In this document: positions 1-6,226 of the stretch, piece by piece
How the letters are laid out: each line of letters opens with the position of its first letter
Numbering within the stretch: the first letter of the stretch is position 1
Source: Acinetobacter corruptisaponis
Lineage (GTDB): Bacteria; Pseudomonadota; Gammaproteobacteria; Pseudomonadales; Moraxellaceae
Length of the DNA: 64,000 nt
Reading direction: 5' to 3'
NCBI RefSeq assembly: GCF_030053775.1
Contig: NZ_CP125669.1
Span: 1,173,962 to 1,237,961 of the forward strand
Notes under the pieces: generated by a model
What the model was told of the DNA's origin: nothing
What the model saw: the letters and a program-made list of their open reading frames with translations, nothing else
The model's database searches: none
Position numbers and translations under genes: made by a program

Positions 1-144
1 GCAACCACGATTGATGATGCGCTGGGCATTATTGCAAATATCAGTCCAGACAAGTCAGCAGACCAGATGCAGGACATGCTTGCTAGTTTGCTGTTTGCCG
101 CTGAAGCTTGGGGCGCAATTTCGGCTCAGTCGGAGTTGCGTTAA
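1..144 (+). CDS. Mu gp29-like (DUF935) portal protein, C-terminal fragment cut by the window edge
   Basis: Frame 1 is open from the window edge to a TAA at 142-144 and gives 47 residues. The end reads like the C-terminus of Mu gp29/DUF935 portal proteins: an acidic stretch, then LFAAEAWGAISAQSELR. The stop overlaps the start of the next gene (TAATG), the tight packing usual for phage head genes. In Mu-like phages gp29 sits directly upstream of gpF, which agrees with the N-terminus of the next gene. The family call rests on a short tail plus context, so it is moderate. Confidence 0.6.
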   Translation, partial: ATTIDDALGIIANISPDKSADQMQDMLASLLFAAEAWGAISAQSELR

Positions 145-707
145 TGCCAGCGCCTGACTCAAAAACCCTACACGGCTTCTTTGGTCAGCCGCCTGAAGTA
201 GCGATTCGTTATCTGGAAGATAAGCAGCTTGTCCCAACAAAGAACTGGTATGACATTCGAGACGCGGCCCATAACCAAGCCTTTACAGTTGCCAATCTAG
301 CGCGGATCGACTTGTTGGGTGATATTAAACAATCTTTGGTTGATGCCCAAAAGAAAGGGCTAAATGAAGCGGCTGCACTAGCTACTCAAAAATTAGATAA
401 ATCTGGTGGAGCGATTACAGGAACTTTGACCGTTGGCGAATCATTTTTTAATGGCGCATATTCCTATTCTATCAATGGCTATACGCAACTGCCAAATGGT
501 TTTATTTTGCAATGGGGAAAGGCGGAAGGATCAAATGGTTTGGATGTGACATTCCCGATTCCATTTCCAACTCAACTTTTGAATCTTCAGATTACTGACA
601 ATCAAGGAAGTTCAACACACGGGTATGACTCATCTGATGCAACTGGTTTCCAGATGCACACATCGGTGGGGACATTAAGTTTTGATTGGTTTGCAATTGG
701 ACATTAA
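144..707 (+). CDS. Chimeric phage gene: Mu gpF-like N-terminus joined to a tail-fibre C-terminus
   Basis: 187 residues from the ATG at 144, which overlaps the upstream stop. Residues 1 to about 70 (PPEVAIRYLEDKQL, then NWYDIRDAAHNQAFTVANLARIDLLGDIK) match the start of Mu gpF/gp30 minor head proteins, which normally run for several hundred residues. From about residue 73 (LDKSGGAITGTLTV) to the end the sequence is a phage tail-fibre tip, with LPNGFILQWG, TFPIPFP and a final FDWFAIGH. These two modules belong to genes at opposite ends of the late region. The frame is kept across the junction near 350-370. Inference: an internal deletion removed the capsid, sheath, tube and baseplate genes and fused the two ends. 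The product is unlikely to work in either role. Confidence 0.7.
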   Translation: MPAPDSKTLHGFFGQPPEVAIRYLEDKQLVPTKNWYDIRDAAHNQAFTVANLARIDLLGDIKQSLVDAQKKGLNEAAALATQKLDKSGGAITGTLTVGESFFNGAYSYSINGYTQLPNGFILQWGKAEGSNGLDVTFPIPFPTQLLNLQITDNQGSSTHGYDSSDATGFQMHTSVGTLSFDWFAIGH

Positions 708-721
708 AAAAGGATATTAAT

Positions 722-2044
722 ATGACTTTCTCTCAACGTGACTTTGCCACAGGTCAAGTCGTCAGTAAATTAAATGCTTTGGGCACTGGTGGCGGTGGTT
801 CTGATTTTAGAGTAGAAGATTTAGACCTAGAAGCCTATGCAGACAAAATTCCATCTTTAATGCAATTAACGCCTGATGTTGACCAGTACATAGATGGTAC
901 AAATAGCATTGGTATCGTCAAGTCAATTGAACCACCACCGATTGTTTTTGAGTATGAGCAGTATGTTTTAAATGATACTGAGCGCATGTTATTGGGTGAT
1001 GATGCTACGTTCTTCCCCGATGCTACACAAAACCCGATGGAATACTGTACAGGCACAATAGATGCACTGACAGAACAGGACTATCTGATTACTTTCGGTG
1101 ATCAGTATTTATCTGAGTTTTCATTTATAGATTCTGGCGATCTGGTACGGTATACATTCAGATATTTTGAAACGGGAGGCAACTGCATACTTCAATATGA
1201 AGTAGGCATTGGTGGGCAGACATATGAACTGTACTATGATTCAATGCCTATTACTTCTTTACATATTCGTATTAAAAACAACAGTATTCAATTTTTGAAG
1301 ATTAATGATAGTGTTCGTGAAAATTATCATAATGCTTGGGCAATTGGTGATGATCCAGCTTCTGTTAAGTTAAAAATTCAAAAAGTACAAAATGCAGAAT
1401 CTGAAATGTCTGCTGATCAGTTTATTCGGATTGGATCAGTTAGCAGTCAGAACGTAAAATTGGAAAGTCATCTTTCTTGCTACTTCAAAGCAGCTAAGGG
1501 AGAAATGTCATTTACGATTGATGAAACCAAGCCTACATTACTTTTTGCAAATCTAATTGAGGAACCAACAGGCGTACTTACGCTTGAAGATGTATCTAAT
1601 AGCAATTCCGCAGAATTTTATGTCGCACTCATGTATATGTATGGACAGCCTGCGATTTCAATCAGCCCAAGCTTTACTGGTACTCCTATATTTTCAAAAG
1701 TTATTGAAAATGCACAAATGTCAGAGAAATTCACTTTTAGGCTTGCAGATGGCAATAAGCTGGAAGTCTACAATAAGAATGTCTTGCTAGGCACTTACCA
1801 GCATACAGGTGAAATTAAACCGTACTTTCAAAATATAGACTATGCCCAGCTTGGGTTGAGTGAATTTACTTTCGATCTAGGCAAGGCTTATGAGTATATT
1901 GAATATCATTTGCCGCCTGATGTTCAGGATGGCGTTTATTATCATTTAATAACAGATGGTGAATTATTCAATAAAGTTTTGCGTACTGGTGACTTTGTTC
2001 GGTTCTATAATCAACATACTGGTTTGATTCTTCACAAACAGTAA
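722..2044 (+). CDS. Phage-associated protein of unknown function downstream of the tail-fibre tip
   Basis: 440 residues. The ATG at 722 follows an AAAAAAGGA ribosome binding site; an upstream TTG in the same frame overlaps the previous gene and is less likely. The N-terminus (FSQRDFATGQVVSKLNALG) and a GGGG linker near residue 30 look like a short adaptor followed by one long domain. I recognise no catalytic motif, signal peptide or membrane segment; aromatic and acidic residues are frequent. Its place between the tail-fibre module and the prophage right end is where Mu-like phages keep variable receptor-binding or fibre-accessory genes, so a host-recognition role is possible but not shown. 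It appears intact although the prophage is deleted. Confidence 0.55.
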   Translation: MTFSQRDFATGQVVSKLNALGTGGGGSDFRVEDLDLEAYADKIPSLMQLTPDVDQYIDGTNSIGIVKSIEPPPIVFEYEQYVLNDTERMLLGDDATFFPDATQNPMEYCTGTIDALTEQDYLITFGDQYLSEFSFIDSGDLVRYTFRYFETGGNCILQYEVGIGGQTYELYYDSMPITSLHIRIKNNSIQFLKINDSVRENYHNAWAIGDDPASVKLKIQKVQNAESEMSADQFIRIGSVSSQNVKLESHLSCYFKAAKGEMSFTIDETKPTLLFANLIEEPTGVLTLEDVSNSNSAEFYVALMYMYGQPAISISPSFTGTPIFSKVIENAQMSEKFTFRLADGNKLEVYNKNVLLGTYQHTGEIKPYFQNIDYAQLGLSEFTFDLGKAYEYIEYHLPPDVQDGVYYHLITDGELFNKVLRTGDFVRFYNQHTGLILHKQ

Positions 2045-2057
2045 TTTGAATATGATT

Positions 2058-2079
2058 AAGGCTAGAGAAATCTAGCCTT
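2058..2079 (+). terminator. Hairpin after the last prophage gene
   Basis: Perfect 9-bp stem (AAGGCTAGA / TCTAGCCTT) with a GAAA loop, starting 13 bases after the stop at 2044. There is no strong T-run, so termination strength is uncertain. Confidence 0.55.
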
Positions 2080-2154
2080 TAAAAGAATATGGGTACGCTT
2101 ATTATATCACAATTTTATGTATATTCAAAATTCTAACGCAATAAAATCATAGTG

Positions 2155-2298
2155 TTAGTGCGAATTAAAATATAAATTTATGGTGCAAAATTAAAAATAA
2201 ATTAGTGCAAAATTGCGCGAAAACTTACACCATGAACTTAATTCTTGTAATTTCATTTACTACATCATATTTCTAAATGGCGTATGTCGCCATGAACA
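2155..2298 (+). repeat. Mu-like right-end repeats and CA terminus
   Basis: Three related repeats occur at 2155-2171 (TTAGTGCGAATTAAAAT), 2178-2196 (TTATGGTGCAAAATTAAAA) and 2202-2218 (TTAGTGCAAAATTGCGC). Their GTGC cores are 25 and 22 bp apart. An inverted repeat (ATGGCG / CGCCAT, about 2277-2293) precedes the terminal ...TGAACA at 2298. The spacing and direct orientation resemble transposase-binding sites at ends of Mu-type elements. Assignment to a specific transposase is inference. Confidence 0.55.
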
Positions 2299-2640
2299 GC
2301 CTTGCATGTACTCCGTTGGGCGGTATTCACTTTGTGGGGTCAGCCATTCCACTTCACTGCCTGAAAATAAAGGCGTTCCGCCACCGCCACAAAAACCAAC
2401 CAATACGCCTGCACTACACAGCATGCGCATTGCCGCTTGGGTAATAGATGTGCCTGTACCCAATAAAATCACGGTGGTATTGGCAATCGGGATATTCCAG
2501 TATTGATTTTCATTTTTGGCTTCGGTGAGATATAGCACTCGCCCATCTTTTTGCATAACTCGGCAATGTTCAAGGTAGTACAGATTGGCCCGTTTAGAAT
2601 GAAGAATTGCTTTTAAGTCAGAGGGGTTAAGTTGTTCCAT
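2299..2640 (-). pseudogene. cas1: Type I-F Cas1, N-terminal 114 codons, interrupted by the prophage
   Basis: The minus-strand frame from the ATG at 2640 gives SDLKAILHSKRANLYYLEHC, YWNIPIANTTVILLGTGTSITQAAMR, then GVLVGFCGGGGTPLF and SEYRPTEYMQ, which is typical type I-F Cas1. Full proteins are about 320-330 residues; here the match stops at codon 114 and the frame runs 12 junk codons into prophage DNA. The lost part holds the metal-binding E/H/D residues, so no integrase activity is expected. Known: cas1 is the first gene of type I-F operons, followed by cas2-3, csy1-3 and cas6f. Inference: the rest of cas1 and the operon should resume beyond the prophage's left end, outside this window. No CRISPR array is visible here. 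Confidence 0.88.
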
Positions 2641-2689
2641 TCTTTTGATTTCTCTTGTTTTTTCTTATACTACTTGAACAGTTCGTAAT

Positions 2690-2728
2690 AAAAAAGCTGC
2701 CGAAGCAGCTAGGCGACACCTGATGTCG
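2690..2728 (-). terminator. Rho-independent terminator of the DUF962 gene
   Basis: Read on the minus strand: a small hairpin (CGACA/TGTCG), then AGCTGC-TTCG-GCAGCT followed by TTTTTTA. The UUCG tetraloop and T-run are classical. It lies 22 bases beyond the stop of the 2750-3121 gene. Confidence 0.8.
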
Positions 2729-2749
2729 TTTTAATAACTATTTTTAAGA

Positions 2750-3121
2750 TTAAGACTCAATTTTATCAAATTTACGGTCAATTAAACTCAAGCGACCACG
2801 TACGATATCAGACAACATTCTCCAGTCAGAGATAAAGCTGTAAAATGGTTGTTTAAAACTGGCTGGCTTATTATGTTCATGAAAGAAGTGCCCCACCCAC
2901 GCACAGGCATAACCAGACACCAAACCATAAGCCAAGTATTTTGCCTTACGTTGGCGAATGGCTTTACTCCAGAAATAAATACCTAGAGAGCTACCAACTG
3001 CATGTAAACGACGGCTATTGATATTGCGGTGTTCAGTTAAATAAAAGCGATAAAATTCATTATAGTTTTTAATGGGTAATACGAATTCCACTGGCTGAGT
3101 GATATTTGCTGGTGCATTCAT
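2750..3121 (-). CDS. DUF962/Mpo1-like protein
   Basis: 123 residues. The sequence shows the family pattern: FYRFYLTEHRNINSRRLHAVG near residue 25-47, a hydrophobic middle, and HFFHEHNKPASF near residue 78-90. Known: eukaryotic and bacterial DUF962 proteins such as yeast Mpo1 are membrane-associated Fe(II)-dependent dioxygenases acting on 2-hydroxy fatty acids, with conserved histidines as ligands. The His residues in EHRN, RRLH and HFFHEH would fill that role. The bacterial substrate is not known. The gene stands alone, followed by its own strong terminator and preceded by about 175 bp shared with the divergent CYTH-CHAD gene. Confidence 0.75.
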   Translation of the reverse strand: MNAPANITQPVEFVLPIKNYNEFYRFYLTEHRNINSRRLHAVGSSLGIYFWSKAIRQRKAKYLAYGLVSGYACAWVGHFFHEHNKPASFKQPFYSFISDWRMLSDIVRGRLSLIDRKFDKIES

Positions 3122-3297
3122 TTGATGATCGTCCTAATCGTGCAAGATTCATCACACGTTACTGCATTTCTTAGCTAAAATAAAGCCATTGTTCACCCAC
3201 GTTTCCCCACTTAAAAAAACTTTAACGATCATTTTCAGGATCAACAGGCTATACTCATTTCAATTTATTATTTGAAATGGTCAGGAGCCATCAAGTC

Positions 3298-4746
3298 ATG
3301 GAAATCGAGCTTAAATTTCAACTTCCTGAATCCAAGAAAAAAAGTGCCTTACAAACATTAAATAAGCTTAAGGCGCAAAAAATTCATTTACAGGCAAAAT
3401 ATTACGATACGCCTGAACGTCTACTTGCAAAAAACCATGTTGCAATACGCTTGCGTCAGGAGGGAGATGGCTGGGTACAAACTTTCAAGGCAGCCAGTAA
3501 AAATCATTTACAACGGATTGAAGAAGACATCGTCTTAGGCAAATGTGAAAAGGAACCTGAACTGGATTTGTCGCTTTATCAGCATAACCAGACTGTTCAG
3601 AGTGTGTTGCAAGACATTCTGGGTGATGCACCTGCTAATTTACAATTACAATTCCAGACCGATGTGCAGCGTACTTATCACGTATTTGAGTTTAACCATT
3701 CACAGATTGAAGTGTGTCTGGATGATGGTGAAATTCTTACAGGCAAAGATCAGGCGAAAATCTGTGAAGTTGAGTTTGAACTTAAACAGGGTTCAGCTCA
3801 GGATTTAATTGAATTTGCTCAAACATGGGTAGGAAAATATCAATTATGGCTGGATGTGCGTAGTAAGGCAGAACGTGGCAATTTATTGGCTATGGAGAAA
3901 AAATCCTCTCCTGCCACCAAAGCAAAATCACTTAAATTAGATCCGAATCTATCGGCTGAACAGGCACTGAAATTGGTGATTGAAAATGGCTTAAACCATA
4001 TTCTACCCAATGCGGCTGCCATTGCTGGTGGCGTGGCTGAGGCAGATCATATTCATCAGGCACGGGTGGGTTTGCGTCGTTTACGTTCAGCATTAAAACA
4101 TTTTTCCAATTGGTCACAACATATCAATCCTGCTTGGGAAAGTGAGTTAGCTGATATTTTTAGGGCATTGGGTCAATCACGTGATCATGATGCCATTCAG
4201 GATTCCGTCATTCCATTGATCAAGGAAGTCTGTGATTTTGATTTTGCATTAAGCTCCAGTAGCGATCCTGAAATTGCCACACGTTTAAGCAATACTCAAA
4301 CCACACAATTATTTTTATCTCTCCTTAGCTTTATTTACAGTGAAAATGAAGCAAAGACCAAATTGTCCAAACAGGTCGCTAAAAGCTTAAGCAAGCTCTA
4401 TCACAAGATTTTAAAAGATGCCGCCCAATTCCCTGAACTTTCCATAGAACAGCAACATCGTACCCGTAAGCGAGTTAAGCAACTGCGTTACTGCATTGAC
4501 TTTACTGCTGGGCTTTATCCTGAAAAGCAGGTGCAGCAGTTTCTGGATAAGTTGCAACCGATTCAGGAATATTTAGGTTTTTATAATGACCTGTTCGTGG
4601 CTGAGCAGATTTTCCAGCAACAAGTTTCGGAACAAGCTCAATTTTTGTTTGCATTAGGTTGGGTCAAAGCACAGCAGCCTCATGTGGCCAAAAAAGCAAA
4701 TAAAAAGCTACAGGTGCTTTCTCATAAAGATATTTTTTGGGGGTAA
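3298..4746 (+). CDS. CYTH-CHAD domain protein, probable inorganic triphosphatase
   Basis: 482 residues from the ATG at 3298, chosen because AGGAG lies 10 bases upstream and the family starts with EIELKF; an ATG at 3277 is less favoured. Residues 1-200 form a CYTH domain: ExExK (MEIELKF), YYDTP, AIRLRQEGDGW and CEVEFELK fit the tunnel that binds triphosphate and metal. Residues about 220-480 form a CHAD domain of alpha-helices with paired histidines and arginines (HQARVGLRRLRSALKHF; RTRKRVKQLRYCIDF). Known: E. coli YgiF has this architecture and hydrolyses PPPi; CHAD domains bind polyphosphate. A polyphosphate kinase (ppk1) lies elsewhere in the window, but no operon link is visible. Confidence 0.85.
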   Translation: MEIELKFQLPESKKKSALQTLNKLKAQKIHLQAKYYDTPERLLAKNHVAIRLRQEGDGWVQTFKAASKNHLQRIEEDIVLGKCEKEPELDLSLYQHNQTVQSVLQDILGDAPANLQLQFQTDVQRTYHVFEFNHSQIEVCLDDGEILTGKDQAKICEVEFELKQGSAQDLIEFAQTWVGKYQLWLDVRSKAERGNLLAMEKKSSPATKAKSLKLDPNLSAEQALKLVIENGLNHILPNAAAIAGGVAEADHIHQARVGLRRLRSALKHFSNWSQHINPAWESELADIFRALGQSRDHDAIQDSVIPLIKEVCDFDFALSSSSDPEIATRLSNTQTTQLFLSLLSFIYSENEAKTKLSKQVAKSLSKLYHKILKDAAQFPELSIEQQHRTRKRVKQLRYCIDFTAGLYPEKQVQQFLDKLQPIQEYLGFYNDLFVAEQIFQQQVSEQAQFLFALGWVKAQQPHVAKKANKKLQVLSHKDIFWG

Positions 4747-4804
4747 ATGTTTCTCTTATATTTGAAAAACATCCTACCATATTTTAATTTATAGCCAACA
4801 TTTA

Positions 4805-4915
4805 CTATCGTGTTAGGCGGCATGGATGCCGCCGTTGAGCTGTGGTATCAAGGATGTGCCATCAGCTCAACAAAAGGGTTTTGTTACTTTTGCCCAGTCA
4901 AAAGTAAGGCATTAC
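4805..4915. repeat. Cluster of inverted repeats (REP-like)
   Basis: In the gene-free stretch 4747-5041 there are three consecutive inverted repeats: GGCGGCAT-GG-ATGCCGCC; GTTGAGCTG ... CAGCTCAAC with about 20 bases between arms; and TTACTTTTG-CCCAGT-CAAAAGTAA. The GC-rich arms stand out from the AT-rich surroundings. The tail AAAGTAAGGC recurs after another hairpin near 58880. This looks like an extragenic repeat family, not a gene; the short open frame across it lacks coding character. Confidence 0.55.
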
Positions 4916-5041
4916 CTATACAAGAAGCATTTGATTCCTCATAATTTTTGCGGTAGTGCCAACCTGAACGAAAATACAATTTCATTTATTAATGAGCAGA
5001 TCATATTTCTTATCGAACTCAGATATAAAGTTTAGTAATAT

Positions 5042-5674
5042 TTACCGATATTTCCCAAAAATTTTCCAAACACCATTATCTGCAATCGGATCACTATAAC
5101 TATCATTACGCTGTTTACGAGGTTTATCCCGTGCATCCACCAATTGAAAATCTGGCTCAACACTTAAAATCATGCCATTCATATAAAATCGTGTTCGAGT
5201 ATATTCACTCTGCCCATGCTGAAACACATAGGTCCGTAAATCAATAAATTCTCGATGTGCCACCAAAGCCGCAGTATCATCACTTTCCAGCCATTCCTGC
5301 ATGGCAAAAATCTGGTCGGTATCAAACTGTCCACATTTTTCAACCAGTGCGGCTACCCCCCGAAAGGTTTTAGATTCTTTAGCGCGGGTTTTATTGATGC
5401 GGATACGATCAACATGAAAGAAAAATAATGGCAAATTTAAATGACTGGGTAAATGAATGGCATCCACTACCTCATCTTCCATAAAAGGCTGACAAAGCTG
5501 TTGTGCCCTTTCTATCAGGGGTTGCCACTGTCGATAGTATTCATCCACTTCATGTTTCAGGCCATAATAAATCGGCAAACCCTCCACATGCTGTAAATTT
5601 TGTGGTGGATGGATGTGTTGACGCAGTAAGGCAATATCTGTTTTTAAGCTCTGGATCGCAATTGCATCTGACAT
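5042..5674 (-). CDS. Conserved protein of unknown function, 210 aa
   Basis: 210 residues, no signal peptide or membrane segment, and no motif that I recognise. The composition is that of a normal soluble protein, with several aromatic- and acid-rich stretches (HEVDEYYRQWQPLIERAQ; FFFHVDRIRINKTRAKESKTFRG) and a basic C-terminus ending VWKIFGKYR. It is divergent from the DUF3144 gene, with about 105 bp between the two starts. It reads as an intact single gene; I can give no function. Confidence 0.6.
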   Translation of the reverse strand: MSDAIAIQSLKTDIALLRQHIHPPQNLQHVEGLPIYYGLKHEVDEYYRQWQPLIERAQQLCQPFMEDEVVDAIHLPSHLNLPLFFFHVDRIRINKTRAKESKTFRGVAALVEKCGQFDTDQIFAMQEWLESDDTAALVAHREFIDLRTYVFQHGQSEYTRTRFYMNGMILSVEPDFQLVDARDKPRKQRNDSYSDPIADNGVWKIFGKYR

Positions 5675-5780
5675 TTTGGTTATTCTAACTTGCTTAGGCT
5701 ATTTTAGATTAAGCCAAAGGTTTAGTTTCAGCAAGGCTTTGTCTATAATAGTGTGTCTTAATTTGTCGCTGGAAATGATC

Positions 5781-6170
5781 ATGTCTCAAAAAATTAACGC
5801 TACCGATGTGACGGAAGAAGAAGCTTTAAATGCGGTATTTTTTGAGCGTGCTGATGAATTTATCAAACAGGCCAATGAATTTTGCCGCCCGCCAAAAGGA
5901 CAAAAAACTGATCCAGCCGAGTTACGAGGGCAAGTCAGTGCAGCCATGTTATTTGGTACGGCACGTTTTAACACATGGGTGGCAGCTAACAATTTTAAAG
6001 ATGGCAATGAAATGCGTGATGCCAAAGAACAAGTGATGTCTTATTTACTGCAACAGTTCCAGATGATGCTTGAAGACAACTTTGACGAATATTGTGAACA
6101 GTTTGAGAATTATCTACGTTTTCGTAAAAATGAAGATTTTCATGCACATAAACATGATCACGATCATTGA
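5781..6170 (+). CDS. DUF3144 domain protein with His-rich tail
   Basis: 129 residues from the ATG at 5781, chosen because GGAA lies 6 bases upstream and the conserved region begins soon after; a longer frame from 5676 is not needed. The core has FFERADEFIKQANEFCR, then VSAAMLFGTARFNTWVAA, the pattern of DUF3144. The protein is acidic and helical and ends in HAHKHDHDH, which could bind metal but may be incidental. DUF3144 has no established function. A strong terminator follows at once. Confidence 0.75.
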   Translation: MSQKINATDVTEEEALNAVFFERADEFIKQANEFCRPPKGQKTDPAELRGQVSAAMLFGTARFNTWVAANNFKDGNEMRDAKEQVMSYLLQQFQMMLEDNFDEYCEQFENYLRFRKNEDFHAHKHDHDH

Positions 6171-6182
6171 TAGTCATTCTGT

Positions 6183-6219
6183 AAATAATAAAGCCACCGA
6201 TTTGGTGGCTTTATTATTT
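6183..6219. terminator. Bidirectional terminator between DUF3144 and M16 genes
   Basis: Perfect 16-bp inverted repeat centred on a GATTT loop, with core AAAGCCACC / GGTGGCTTT. A- and T-rich flanks give a T-run on either strand, fitting two convergent genes. Confidence 0.85.
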
Positions 6220-6226
6220 TGATCAT

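Larger units (their letters stand above)
1..2298 (+). mobile_element. Right end of a deleted Mu-like transposable prophage
   Basis: Seen: the order is the tail of a portal-like (Mu gp29/DUF935) gene, a gene starting like Mu gpF and ending like a tail fibre, a phage-type unknown gene, then an AT-rich stretch with three short repeats (GTGC[A/G]AA(AA)TT cores at 2158, 2183 and 2205) and a CA-3' terminus at 2298. Immediately after 2298 the sequence becomes cas1 coding sequence on the minus strand. Known: Mu-family phages insert almost randomly, have TG...CA ends with transposase-binding repeats near them, and carry tail-fibre genes towards the right end. Inference: this is the right end of a Mu-like prophage that has lost most head and tail genes. 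The left end lies outside the window. Confidence 0.75.

Noticed and set aside
2213..2506. Plus-strand open frame across the prophage end and cas1
   Set aside because: It crosses the junction of two unrelated sequences and lies antisense to clear cas1 codons.
4826..5035. 69-codon open frame after the CYTH-CHAD gene
   Set aside because: It covers inverted repeats and has no ribosome site or protein-like pattern.
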